From: JBKEDF01 sp047975325
GTDB taxonomy: Bacteria > Pseudomonadota > Alphaproteobacteria > Rhodobacterales > Rhodobacteraceae
Reading direction: 5' to 3'
DNA length: 30,333 nucleotides
Assembly (NCBI GenBank): GCA_047975325.1
Contig: JBKEDF010000102.1
Coordinates: 1 to 30,333 of the forward strand
This document shows positions 8,019 to 15,998 of the stretch, piece after piece (the first letter of the stretch is position 1; each line of letters begins with the position of its first letter). Under the pieces are notes generated by a model. That model saw only the letters and a program-made list of their open reading frames with translations, was not told where the DNA came from and searched no databases. The position numbers were made by a program, and so were the translations under genes.

Positions 8019-8704
8019 TCCGGTCTTCCTGCGGATTTTCGGGGCAAGTCCGGCACATGGGCATAGCGGTCATTGCCGCGATAGGCAATTTCACGATCCA
8101 GACCCTGCAGGATCTGATCGCGAATCCGTGCCTCAACCTTCCGAACCCCTTCCGCCAGTTCAATCAGATCGGACAGATATTCCCCCGGCAGGATCAGACA
8201 GCCATCCACATCCGCATGAACCCAATCCCCGGGACCAACCAGAACGGGCGACACCTGCCCCGGCAAGGTTACCGGTTCTGTCAGGCTTCGATACCGCCAC
8301 ATGCGTCGAGCGGGCATCGGCGTTACACCACATGTGGTCAGGGTCGGCAGGCCCATGAAATCCGCGCTGTCGCGGATAAAACCATCAACCAGCAAACCCG
8401 CACAACCCCTTTGCCGCCAACTGGTCACCATATTGCCCCCGAGCAAGGCCCCCCTGCAACGATTTGCCGAGGCAACCACGACAACCGCACCCGGCATTAC
8501 GGCGCGATCGGTCTCATAGATCAGGTCATCGGCGGAGGTTGTCTCATGCCCGGAAAAGCAAAGAGCAGGACCGGCAAGGGCCGAAAACGCCTGCAAGGGT
8601 CGAAACCGGGAGGAAACCACCCCGCAAGGCAACCCCGCAGCCACAAGCGTATCGCACATTACCGCAACGGGTATCGCCCCCAGTCGTTCTGCAAACCCTG
8701 TCAA
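8015..8704 (-). CDS. RraA-family aldolase/decarboxylase-like protein 2
   Basis: About 229 residues, the normal length for RraA / 4-hydroxy-4-methyl-2-oxoglutarate aldolase-like proteins. The core is clear: G-A-L-L-G-G-N-M near residue 89, then V-D-G-F-I-R-D near 108 with the Arg-Asp pair, and G-D-W-V-H-A-D-V-D-G near 164. I place the start at a TTG (8704-8702), because AAGGAGG lies exactly 5 bases upstream and the resulting N-terminus has the right length. The frame continues up to a GTG at 8770, which would add 22 residues containing the ribosome-binding sequence itself. It is the first gene of the minus-strand arm and overlaps the GMC gene by 4 bases. It is only distantly similar to the RraA protein at 3460-4227, so the two probably act on different intermediates. 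Confidence 0.85.
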   Translation of the reverse strand: MTGFAERLGAIPVAVMCDTLVAAGLPCGVVSSRFRPLQAFSALAGPALCFSGHETTSADDLIYETDRAVMPGAVVVVASANRCRGALLGGNMVTSWRQRGCAGLLVDGFIRDSADFMGLPTLTTCGVTPMPARRMWRYRSLTEPVTLPGQVSPVLVGPGDWVHADVDGCLILPGEYLSDLIELAEGVRKVEARIRDQILQGLDREIAYRGNDRYAHVPDLPRKSAGRPE

Positions 8705-8984
8705 TATCCCCTCCTTGCCCAAGATCCCGGTGGCCCCTGCCCTGCCGGTGCGCACAAACCCGGGCGACACGTGACTGAGCTTCGCAGGATCCTTTGTAGG
8801 GTCGGGCTAAATTCCGGTCCAAGTCATTTCGGAAATGGCAGAGGAAACGGAGCCATCGGGGAAAGGCGACCCCCTGCCCCGGGTCGTCCAAAGCGAATGT
8901 GACTTCTGCCAGAGTGTTTCAATCTTGGAAATCAGGCTTGCCAGTCCCGAGGATGCGATATGACGCATATCGGGGAAATTCAGG
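8705..8984. promoter_or_regulatory. Divergent promoter region between the two arms of the island
   Basis: These 280 bases separate the minus-strand arm (first gene rraA 2) from the plus-strand arm (first gene thiamine-diphosphate enzyme), and so should hold promoters for both. Visible dyads are CATTTC-G-GAAATG at 8825-8837, CGACCC with GGGTCG at 8867-8886 (8-base loop), and CGATATG-ACG-CATATCG at 8956-8972. I could not assign convincing -35/-10 boxes. The LysR regulator at 24205-25143 is the only regulator candidate in the island. Confidence 0.7.
8956..8972. promoter_or_regulatory. 17-bp palindrome ahead of the thiamine-diphosphate enzyme
   Basis: CGATATG-ACG-CATATCG is a perfect dyad with a 3-base centre, ending 12 bases before the ATG at 8985. 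The start codon lacks a clear Shine-Dalgarno sequence, and the dyad occupies its place. The same pattern CGATAT-N5-ATATC recurs at 17776-17791, just before the Gfo/Idh/MocA gene. It could be an operator or an RNA hairpin. Confidence 0.5.
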
Positions 8985-10808
8985 ATGAAACGGAACAGCG
9001 ATGGTGCAGGGTCGCGGCGTGGACCTACTGGGATTGAAACCCCATCTCCGCAAAAGACGTTCGATGCCCTGTTCGGCAGCGATGTCATGGCCGAAACCAT
9101 CGCGTCGCTGTCGATCCCCTATATCGCGCTGAACCCCGGGGCAAGCTATCGCGGCCTGCATGACAGTCTGGTGAACTACCTTGGAAATTCCGCACCGCAG
9201 ATGCTGCTTTGCCTGCATGAGGAACATGCCGTTGCAATCGCACATGGCTACGCCAAGGTAACAGGACGGGCAATGGCGGCAGTAGCCCATTCCAATGTCG
9301 GGCTGATGCACGCCACAATGGCAGTTTTCAATGCCTGGTGTGACCGCATGCCCCTGCTGCTGCTAGGTGCCACCGGCCCAATGGATGCGGCAAAACGCAG
9401 GCCCTGGATCGAATGGATCCATACCGCACGCGATCAAGGCGCCTTGCTACGCGATTATACCAAATGGGACGATCAGCCCGGCTCGACGGCAGCAACGCGG
9501 GAGGCTCTGCTGCGGGCTGCCTGGATTGCCGATACCGCACCGCAGGGACCGGTCTATGTCAATCTTGATGCCGCATTGCAAGAAGAAAAACTGGATAAAC
9601 CACTGCCCCCGATCGAGCCTGCCCGTTTCCGGCCTCGGGTAGGGTCGGGGGCTTCGGCAAAACAACTGCATGAACTGGCCCGGATTCTGCGCGATGCGAA
9701 AAGCCCGGTTATCCTCGCAGGCCGTGCCTCCCGTGATCCCGAAGCCTGGAAGGCCAGGGTCAGGCTTGCTGAATGCCTGGGCGCCAGGGTCGTGAGTGAC
9801 CTCAAGATCGGGGCAAGCTTTCCCACCGACCACCCGCTTCATGCCGGATCCCCGGGGATCTATGCCACCCCCGAAGCCCGTGCCGTTCTGGCCAGGGCCG
9901 ATGTCATCCTGAGCCTTGATTGGGTCGATCTGGGCGGAACGCTCGATTCCGTATACGAAGGTGCCGCACCCAGGGCGCAGATTGTGCAGATCTCCCTCGA
10001 CCATGTGTTGCATAATGGTTGGTCAATGGATCATCAGTCATTCCCGGCAGTCGATCACATGATCGGCGCTGACCCCGATCAGGTCCTTGATGCATTGCTC
10101 AAAGCCCTGGGTGATGACGGCTCCGGCAGTGTCGATCCGCAGGAATACAAGCCGGAACCGCAACTGCCCGATCTGGTCGCTGGCCCGATCACGATGGGCC
10201 AGCTTGCAGCGGGGCTGAAGCGGGTGGTTGCCCAGCGTGCGGTTTCCCTTGTTCATCTGCCGCTTGGCTGGGACGGGTCAGCCTGGCACTTCCGTCATCC
10301 ACTTGATTTTCTGGGCTCCGATGGCGGCGGTGGCATTGGCGGCGGCCCCGGAATCGCCGTCGGCGCAGCGCTTGCGTTGCAGGATACTGACCGGCTGCCA
10401 ATCTGCGTCGGGGGTGACGGTGATTTTCTGATGGGTGTCACCGCAATATGGACGGCGGTGCACTACCGTATCCCGCTTCTTTATGTCGTGGCCAATAATC
10501 AGTCCTTTTTCAATGATGAGGTGCACCAGGAACGGGTCGCCCGCATGCGCGCGCGCAAGGTGGAAAACAAGTGGATCGGCATGCGGATGACCGATCCGGA
10601 AATCGATATCGCCGGACTGGCCGCCGCGCAGGGAGCCAGGGGGTTCGGCCCCGTCCATTCGGCTGCCGATCTGGTGGATGTCTTCGAAAAAGCCGTGGCG
10701 CATGTCGATGCAGGGGGGGTCGCCGTTGTCGATGTCCGAACCGAGCCCGGATACACGCCAGCGATGGTTGCCTCGCTCAATCGTCATGCAGGAGAGAAGT
10801 CAAAATGA
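8985..10808 (+). CDS. Thiamine-diphosphate-dependent enzyme (2-oxo-acid decarboxylase / acetolactate synthase superfamily)
   Basis: This 607-residue cytoplasmic protein has the three-domain layout of ThDP enzymes such as benzoylformate decarboxylase and acetolactate synthase. The N-terminal pyrimidine-binding domain contains the cofactor-activating Glu near residue 79 (L-H-E-E-H-A-V-A-I-A-H-G). The central domain is near residues 220-370. The C-terminal diphosphate-binding domain has G-G-D-G-D-F near 475, ending in A-N-N about 29 residues later. The first 30 residues are unusual and there is no strong ribosome-binding site; a short upstream frame (8960-9037) overlaps the start. The stop overlaps the next gene by 4 bases (ATGA), so it is coupled to the decarboxylase-like protein. 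It probably cleaves or decarboxylates a 2-oxo acid; the substrate is unknown. Confidence 0.9.
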   Translation: MKRNSDGAGSRRGPTGIETPSPQKTFDALFGSDVMAETIASLSIPYIALNPGASYRGLHDSLVNYLGNSAPQMLLCLHEEHAVAIAHGYAKVTGRAMAAVAHSNVGLMHATMAVFNAWCDRMPLLLLGATGPMDAAKRRPWIEWIHTARDQGALLRDYTKWDDQPGSTAATREALLRAAWIADTAPQGPVYVNLDAALQEEKLDKPLPPIEPARFRPRVGSGASAKQLHELARILRDAKSPVILAGRASRDPEAWKARVRLAECLGARVVSDLKIGASFPTDHPLHAGSPGIYATPEARAVLARADVILSLDWVDLGGTLDSVYEGAAPRAQIVQISLDHVLHNGWSMDHQSFPAVDHMIGADPDQVLDALLKALGDDGSGSVDPQEYKPEPQLPDLVAGPITMGQLAAGLKRVVAQRAVSLVHLPLGWDGSAWHFRHPLDFLGSDGGGGIGGGPGIAVGAALALQDTDRLPICVGGDGDFLMGVTAIWTAVHYRIPLLYVVANNQSFFNDEVHQERVARMRARKVENKWIGMRMTDPEIDIAGLAAAQGARGFGPVHSAADLVDVFEKAVAHVDAGGVAVVDVRTEPGYTPAMVASLNRHAGEKSK

Positions 10809-11797
10809 GCAAGCTGAGACTTTCCGTCGCCATCGGCGATTATGATCGCAACCGTCCCCTGCTCGACGGGCGCTGCCTGATCGATGGCGTCGATCCCGTG
10901 ACAATGACGCTGACCCCGGAGGAGATGTTTTTTCGCGCGATGCGCCATGAGGCCTTCGATATTTGCGAATTATCCCTCAGCAGCCATAGCCTGCGCGTCT
11001 CACGGGGCGATTGCCCCTATGTCGGTATTCCCGCCTTCGTCTCCCGTGCCTTTCGCCACACCTCAATCATCGTGCGGACCGGGAGCGGCATTCGCAAACC
11101 CGCCGACCTACGCGGGCGGCGCATCGGTATTCCGGAATGGCAGTTGACGGCAAATGTCTGGGCGCGGGCGATGCTTGAAGATGAATATGGTGTCAGTTCA
11201 ACGGAAATAAACTGGGTACGTGGCGGGTTGGAGGAACCCGGACGTCACGAAAAAGTCAGCCTTGATTTGCCCGAAGGCATCAGCGTGACCGATATTGGCC
11301 CCGAACAGATCCTGCGCGAGATGCTTGCCAACGGGGAAATCGACGCATTCATGGGGCCGCGGGCACCCACCAGTTTCACGCCGGACAATCCGGATCTGCG
11401 CTGGCTTTTCGACGATCCGACCGCCGAGGCGCAGGCCTATTTCCGCAAGACCGGCATCTTTCCAATCATGCATATCATCGGTGTTCGGAAAACTCTGGCG
11501 GAGGCGCATCCATGGCTTCCCATGGCCGTATTGAAAGCATTTCAGGACTCCAAGAAAATGGCAATGGCCGCATTGGCAGACACCTCGGCCACGAAAATCA
11601 CCCTGCCCTTCGTTGAAGAACAACTGCGCCGGGCGCAGGCCCTGATGGGGGTGGATTACTGGCCCTACGGGTTCGCTCCGAACCGCGACACACTCGATTA
11701 CTTCTTGGGTCAGCATCACGCGCAGGGCCTGTCCGGGCGCCGCGTCAGCCCCGAGGAACTGTTCCATCCGGGCGTAATCGAAAGCCATGTGATCTGA
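10805..11797 (+). CDS. 4,5-dihydroxyphthalate decarboxylase-like protein
   Basis: This 330-residue protein resembles Pht5-type 4,5-dihydroxyphthalate decarboxylases, soluble enzymes built on a type 2 periplasmic-binding-protein fold. It has no signal peptide: the sequence begins with strand-forming residues (K-L-R-L-S-V-A-I-G-D-Y), as expected for a cytoplasmic enzyme. Typical stretches are L-T-P-E-E-M-F-F-R-A near residue 39, the F-D-I-C-E-L-S-L-S-S segment near 55, A-D-L-R-G-R-R-I-G-I-P near 100 and F-P-I-M-H near 220. Length is normal for the family. The ATG has GGAGAG upstream and overlaps the preceding stop. The family recognition is from memory; decarboxylation of a vicinal ring diacid is possible, but a different substrate or a binding role cannot be excluded. 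Confidence 0.8.
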   Translation: MSKLRLSVAIGDYDRNRPLLDGRCLIDGVDPVTMTLTPEEMFFRAMRHEAFDICELSLSSHSLRVSRGDCPYVGIPAFVSRAFRHTSIIVRTGSGIRKPADLRGRRIGIPEWQLTANVWARAMLEDEYGVSSTEINWVRGGLEEPGRHEKVSLDLPEGISVTDIGPEQILREMLANGEIDAFMGPRAPTSFTPDNPDLRWLFDDPTAEAQAYFRKTGIFPIMHIIGVRKTLAEAHPWLPMAVLKAFQDSKKMAMAALADTSATKITLPFVEEQLRRAQALMGVDYWPYGFAPNRDTLDYFLGQHHAQGLSGRRVSPEELFHPGVIESHVI

Positions 11798-11820
11798 ACC
11801 ACACCATAAAGCATCCCGGG

Positions 11821-11835
11821 CGGGGCTTTGCCCCG
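11821..11835 (+). promoter_or_regulatory. Short GC hairpin between the decarboxylase-like gene and dctP
   Basis: CGGGGC-TTT-GCCCCG forms a 6-bp GC stem with a three-base loop, 24 bases after the stop at 11797. No T-run follows. A second, weaker stem CCGGC/GCCGG lies at 11864-11879. They may modulate read-through into the TRAP genes. The rest of the 107-base gap shows no gene. Confidence 0.45.
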
Positions 11836-11904
11836 GTTAGGTCCAGGCACCCTGAACAGTCACCCGGCAAGAAGGCCGGATGAAAAAACGGAGGAGGAAA
11901 CGCA

Positions 11905-12876
11905 ATGATATCCCTGACACGAAAATTTCTGGCCTGTGTAGCCTTTGTTGGCAGCCTCGGCATTGGTTCTTTCAGCGCCTCTGCCCAGATCAACCTGGGT
12001 TTCAGCATCGAAGATCCGGCCGGATCCTATCATGCCGAGATGACGCAGAAATTCGCGGATCTTGCGGCGGAATATTCCAATAATGAATTGGAGATCACCG
12101 TCTATCCCGGAGGACAACAAGGTAATGCCCGCGAAAGTATCGAGGGTCTTCTGATCGGAACGGTCGACATGACCAAATCGCTTGATACCTTCGCACCGAT
12201 CGTGCGTGATGTGGAAGTATTCGGGCTACCCTATCTTTACCGGTCGCGGGAACAATTCGTGAAATCCCTCGATCTTCCCGAGGTCCGTGATCTTGTACAG
12301 AGACTGGAAGACGAAGGCCTCGTCACTGTCGGCTGGTGGGAAAACGGCTTCCGGCACATGACCAACAACAAACATCCGATCATGGTTCCCACAGATCTGG
12401 CCGGGTTGAAGATGCGCACTCCTGCCAGCGTCACCCGGATGGAAATGTTCAAGCTGCTTGGCGCCAACCCCGCGCCCCTTTCCTTCACCGAGGTTTTCAC
12501 GGCGCTGCAGACCGGCGCCTTCGACGGGCAGGAAAATCCCCTGCAACTGGTGCTGTCGCACAAGCTTTATGAGGTACAGAAATATCTTTCCCTGACCCGG
12601 CATGTCTACAACCCCCAGATCGTTGCAATCAGCGCAATCCGCTGGGGTCAGCTTTCCGATACGCAAAAGGACGCCATTCGCCGCGCGGCGGAAGAGATCG
12701 GAAACGAATACCGTGCCGATGGCGAAAAAGTCGACGGCCAGATGCTCAGCGAACTCGAAGGGCGCATCGAAATCAACGAGATCGATTTCCCGGCTTTTCA
12801 AGAGGCGCTCAAACCGATGTATAATTCCTTTCCGAACCAGGATCTGGTGAACGCCATTCTCTCCACACTGGAATGA
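11905..12876 (+). CDS. dctP: TRAP transporter substrate-binding protein DctP
   Basis: This 323-residue periplasmic receptor belongs to the DctP family of TRAP transporters, which import organic acids using an ion gradient. The N-terminus is a Sec signal peptide (positive M-I-S-L-T-R-K, hydrophobic core, cleavage after A-S-A, about residue 27). Family marks include Y-P-G-G-Q-Q-G near residue 69, the D-L-A-G-L-K-M-R motif near 165-172 whose Arg pairs with the ligand carboxylate, and F-D-G-Q-E-N-P near 207. Length is standard. The ATG has GGAGGA about 8 bases upstream. It is followed by a strong hairpin and then dctQ and dctM. The conserved Arg says a carboxylated ligand is likely; its identity is unknown. 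Confidence 0.95.
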   Translation: MISLTRKFLACVAFVGSLGIGSFSASAQINLGFSIEDPAGSYHAEMTQKFADLAAEYSNNELEITVYPGGQQGNARESIEGLLIGTVDMTKSLDTFAPIVRDVEVFGLPYLYRSREQFVKSLDLPEVRDLVQRLEDEGLVTVGWWENGFRHMTNNKHPIMVPTDLAGLKMRTPASVTRMEMFKLLGANPAPLSFTEVFTALQTGAFDGQENPLQLVLSHKLYEVQKYLSLTRHVYNPQIVAISAIRWGQLSDTQKDAIRRAAEEIGNEYRADGEKVDGQMLSELEGRIEINEIDFPAFQEALKPMYNSFPNQDLVNAILSTLE

Positions 12877-12885
12877 AAGCCTTAT

Positions 12886-12914
12886 CGGAACCGCCGCAAA
12901 GGCGTGCGGTTCCG
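12886..12914 (+). promoter_or_regulatory. Strong hairpin between dctP and dctQ
   Basis: A perfect 9-bp inverted repeat, CGGAACCGC at 12886-12894 with GCGGTTCCG at 12906-12914, is extended inward by CGC-AAAG-GCG with a single bulged T. It begins 10 bases after the dctP stop and ends just before the dctQ ribosome-binding site. No T-run follows, so it looks like an mRNA-stabilising or processing element. It parallels the hairpin after tctC. Confidence 0.8.
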
Positions 12915-12934
12915 GGCAATGGAGGAATGGAGAA

Positions 12935-13390
12935 ATGCTCAGCAGAATTCTTGAGGCGCTCGGCGTCTTTCTGGTGGCCGCGATTGCCGTCACGATGGTG
13001 CTGCAGGTTTTTCAGCGTTTCGTGATGAACAACTCACTGCCCTGGCCCGATGAACTGGTCGGGAACCTTCTGGCAGCGCTGACTTTTGTCGGCGGTACGC
13101 TTGCAATGCGCGACGGGGATCATATTCGTGTCAGGGTCCTTTGGTACAGCTTGCCACAACGCTATGTAACCCTGGTCCGGGCCTGTGCGGATCTTGCCTC
13201 CATCGCCTTTCTTTTGACGGTGGCGTGGGTTGCCTGGCCCAATGTCGAACGGATGTGGCGCGTGAACCTGACGACACTGGAGGTTCCGGTCGGCCTTTTC
13301 ATGGCAACGGTGCCGATCTGTTTTGTCCTGATGGTTTATTACACGTTCCGCCGGTCGGTCATGACCGGTGCCAAAAGCCTTGAAGACTGA
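12935..13390 (+). CDS. dctQ: TRAP transporter small permease DctQ
   Basis: This 151-residue protein is the small four-helix membrane subunit of the TRAP transporter. Hydrophobic segments lie at about residues 8-28, 44-62, 83-105 and 122-143. The family motif after helix 1 is present (Q-V-F-Q-R-F-V then a short linker and P-W-P-D-E-L near residues 36-41), as is the L-A-M-R-D-G-D-H-I-R-V segment near 58-68. The ATG is preceded by GGAGGAATGGAG. It lies 58 bases after dctP and 20 bases before dctM, giving the standard P-Q-M order. It forms the membrane complex with DctM and contacts the binding protein. Confidence 0.93.
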   Translation: MLSRILEALGVFLVAAIAVTMVLQVFQRFVMNNSLPWPDELVGNLLAALTFVGGTLAMRDGDHIRVRVLWYSLPQRYVTLVRACADLASIAFLLTVAWVAWPNVERMWRVNLTTLEVPVGLFMATVPICFVLMVYYTFRRSVMTGAKSLED

Positions 13391-13410
13391 TATCGGCGGG
13401 AGAAACTGAA

Positions 13411-14688
13411 ATGACTGTCCTGCTTATCGTCGTAACCCTGTTGATCCTCGTCCTGATCGGAATGCCCATTGCGTTGGCACTTGGGGGGACGGGGCTGATC
13501 GTAATCCTGGCTTCGGGGTTGCCGCTTCAGGCCGTACCGCATCTGATTTACAATTCCGCAAATGCCTATGCCCTGACGGCAATCCCGTTGTTCATGCTGA
13601 TGGGTGCAATTGTCGAACGCGCGGGCATGGGCAAGCATCTGATCGATTTCGCAAGTGCGCTGGTCGGCTGGATGCGGGGCGGGCTTGCCCATGTGAATAC
13701 GCTGGTTTCCTTTCTTTTTGCCGGGATGAACGGCTCCGCCGCCGCCGATGTCGCAAGCATGGGGCCAATCCTCATCCCGGAAATGAAGCGCAAGGGCTAT
13801 CCGCTGAACTTCGCCGCAGCTATCACCTCCAGCACAAGTGATGCCGCAATCCTCATCCCCCCAAGCATCGTCCTGATTGTCTATGGGGTGCTGGCCAATG
13901 TTTCCATCACCCGGATGTTCCTTGCCGGGATCATTCCGGGGGCGATCCTCATGCTGTCCTATATGGCGCTTACGCATTTTTTCGCGGTCAGGCACAAATG
14001 GCCGGTACATGAACAGTTCGACATCAAGCATATCGCCCCGGCAACGGGCCGGGCCGGGCCGGCACTGCTCATTCCCTTCATCATCATGGGTGGGATCCTG
14101 GGCGGCATCTTTACCGCGACGGAAGCCGCCTCCATCGCCGTTTTCGCGGCAATCATCATTGTGTTGGTCTTCTATCGCAACGTGAGCCTCAGGGACGCAC
14201 GGGAAATCCTGCTGGTCACGGCCAAGCGCACCGGTATGGTCATGATGATCATCGCAGCATCGGGGATCCTTGCGTGGTTTCTTTCCAACCGGCAGATACC
14301 GCAGCAACTTGCGACCGCCTTGCTACAATTCACCGATAACTACTATGTCATCACCCTGATCGTCTGCGCCTTCCTGATCGTATTGGGGACAATGATAAAC
14401 GGCGTGCCTGCCATGATCATTCTGGTGCCGGTGCTCCTGCCGATCATGACCGCGATCGAGATGGACCCGATCCATTTCGGGATCATCTTTGCGCTGGCCA
14501 CAACCGTCGGATCGCAGACCCCGCCAGTTGCGGCAACGATGCTTCTGACCTGCGCAATTGCCGGGATTTCGATCGCCGAAATGTGGCGCATGAACCGTTG
14601 GTTCATCCTTCTCAATGTACTTGTCATGCTGGTTGTCGCAACAGTGCCCATGTTCGCTCTCTGGCTGCCAGGCAAGATACTCGATTGA
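13411..14688 (+). CDS. dctM: TRAP transporter large permease DctM
   Basis: This 425-residue integral membrane protein is the ion-coupled transport subunit of the TRAP system (DctM, ion transporter superfamily). About a dozen hydrophobic segments run along its length. Typical signatures are A-I-P-L-F-M-L-M-G near residue 58, the re-entrant-loop region N-G-S-A-A-A-D-V-A-S near residue 109, and S-S-T-S-D-A-A-I-L-I-P-P-S near 140. The second-half repeat is marked by G-S-Q-T-P-P-V-A near residue 368. Length is normal. The ATG has a GGGAG sequence about 8 bases upstream. Together with DctP and DctQ it gives the island a second uptake route beside TctABC. Confidence 0.95.
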   Translation: MTVLLIVVTLLILVLIGMPIALALGGTGLIVILASGLPLQAVPHLIYNSANAYALTAIPLFMLMGAIVERAGMGKHLIDFASALVGWMRGGLAHVNTLVSFLFAGMNGSAAADVASMGPILIPEMKRKGYPLNFAAAITSSTSDAAILIPPSIVLIVYGVLANVSITRMFLAGIIPGAILMLSYMALTHFFAVRHKWPVHEQFDIKHIAPATGRAGPALLIPFIIMGGILGGIFTATEAASIAVFAAIIIVLVFYRNVSLRDAREILLVTAKRTGMVMMIIAASGILAWFLSNRQIPQQLATALLQFTDNYYVITLIVCAFLIVLGTMINGVPAMIILVPVLLPIMTAIEMDPIHFGIIFALATTVGSQTPPVAATMLLTCAIAGISIAEMWRMNRWFILLNVLVMLVVATVPMFALWLPGKILD

Positions 14689-14709
14689 ACCCAAAACGAG
14701 GACACAGAG

Positions 14710-15177
14710 ATGATCGACGCCTTTATCGACCATGAGGACGAACGCCGGATCCTGCGGCTCTATGCGCTCTATTGTCATTTCTTCGCGCACGGGGATCCCG
14801 AAGACTGGGTTTCCATATTCACCCCCGATGGAGTGTTCGAAAAACGCAATGCCTCACAGGGGGGGCTCGGCACATCCGCGCAAACGGTACAGGGGCATGC
14901 GGCGTTGCGGGACATGACACTCGGACGGCGGACAATGTTTCGAAATCAGGTCCGTCATCAGCAAACCGATATCGTGATCACACCCGGCACGGATCCCGAT
15001 CATGCCGTCGGCAAGTCGCTGATCCTGGTAACGGATTGGCGTTCGGGTGCCGGACGTCTGGCGGCCCTGGGAAGCTGTGATGCCACGTTCCGGCGTATGA
15101 CGGAAGGCTGGCGGTTTGCGCGGATCACGCTTTCCTCCCTGCCCTTGCCGGCGGCGCCCGGACAAGATGTGAAATGA
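14710..15177 (+). CDS. SnoaL/NTF2-like protein
   Basis: This 155-residue protein has the pattern of the SnoaL-like branch of the NTF2 fold, alpha+beta barrels used as small dehydratases, isomerases or ring-hydroxylating dioxygenase small subunits. The N-terminal helix region (E-R-R-I-L-R-L-Y-A-L-Y-C-H-F) leads to W-V-S-I-F-T-P-D-G-V-F, and the last strands include F-R-R-M-T-E-G-W-R-F-A-R-I. A Tyr/His-rich first helix and an Asp at about residue 44 would line the pocket. The ATG is 21 bases after dctM, and its stop overlaps the next start by 4 bases. Given the neighbours, a ring dehydratase or isomerase role is plausible, but no catalytic assignment can be made. Confidence 0.75.
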   Translation: MIDAFIDHEDERRILRLYALYCHFFAHGDPEDWVSIFTPDGVFEKRNASQGGLGTSAQTVQGHAALRDMTLGRRTMFRNQVRHQQTDIVITPGTDPDHAVGKSLILVTDWRSGAGRLAALGSCDATFRRMTEGWRFARITLSSLPLPAAPGQDVK

Positions 15178-15983
15178 TCTCGGTTTCACATTTGACGGCA
15201 CTTGACGCCGAACCGGAGGAGTTCATCTCCGCCGCCGCTGATGCGGGGTTTGAAGGTGTGGGATTGCGGCTGCTGCCACCGCGCCACGCCCCAAAACAAT
15301 ATCCCCTGGCCGGAGATCCTGTGCGCTGCCACGCCCTGCGCCAACGTGCAGATGATCTGGGCATTGCTATATTCGAAGCCGAATCCTTCGCAATGGAAGC
15401 AGATACCGATGTGGACAAGATGTTGCCCGGATTGGAAGCCGCCGCAATTCTTGGTGCTTCGGTGCTTGTTTCGGGGGGCGCCGATGCGGATGAGGCACGG
15501 CTGGTTCAAAATTACGGCAGACTGGCGGAAACCGCAGCGGGGTTCGGGATCACGATGGCGGTCGAATTTATGCCAAACCGCCCCATGCGCAACCTGCAGG
15601 ACGCGGTCCGGGTGCTGAACAAGATCCACCATCCCAATGCACGGCTGTTGATCGATATGCTTCACCTCATACGTTCCGGCGGAACCGTCGCAGAGCTCGC
15701 GGCCCTGCCACGCGAACAGATCGCCTATGTCCATATCTGTGACGCACCGGCGCGGCATCCCGGCCCCGAAGGCATTACGGCCGAAAGCCGCGCCGGGCGC
15801 CTTTATCCCGGTGAGGGCGATTTGCCGCTTGCCGATTTGTTCGCAACCCTGGGGACCGGGACCGATGTCAGCCTCGAAGCACCGCATCGCGATCAGCAAT
15901 CCCTCCCGGCAGCGGAACGGATTCGACTTGCAGGCAGACAGACCCTAGCCTTCATGCAAGGTATTCGTGCGGCAAGCCCCTGA
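15174..15983 (+). CDS. Sugar-phosphate isomerase/epimerase-type TIM-barrel enzyme 2
   Basis: This 269-residue protein is a second xylose-isomerase-like TIM-barrel enzyme in the island. It keeps the same landmarks as copy 1: V-E-F-M-P near residue 127, I-D-M-L-H-L-I-R-S-G-G near 160, V-H-I-C-D-A-P near 185, and the R-L-Y-P-G-E-G-D-L-P segment near 211. The strand corresponding to E-I-E-T-P reads S-L-E-A-P. The strand after the first helix reads G-V-G-L-R, and E-A-E-S-F-A holds a likely acidic ligand near 67. The ATG overlaps the SnoaL-like gene by 4 bases. It could catalyse an isomerisation, epimerisation or dehydration of a cyclic or sugar-like intermediate; the product is unknown. Confidence 0.85.
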   Translation: MISVSHLTALDAEPEEFISAAADAGFEGVGLRLLPPRHAPKQYPLAGDPVRCHALRQRADDLGIAIFEAESFAMEADTDVDKMLPGLEAAAILGASVLVSGGADADEARLVQNYGRLAETAAGFGITMAVEFMPNRPMRNLQDAVRVLNKIHHPNARLLIDMLHLIRSGGTVAELAALPREQIAYVHICDAPARHPGPEGITAESRAGRLYPGEGDLPLADLFATLGTGTDVSLEAPHRDQQSLPAAERIRLAGRQTLAFMQGIRAASP

Positions 15984-15998
15984 GGCCGGAGGCGATAC

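Noticed and set aside
8956..8972. LysR T-N11-A box
   Set aside because: The dyad is symmetrical, but T and A are not at the 11-base separation.
13339..14307. Minus-strand frame of 322 codons opposite dctM
   Set aside because: It is rich in His, Asp and Gly as a mirror of the membrane-protein codons, so it is not a gene.
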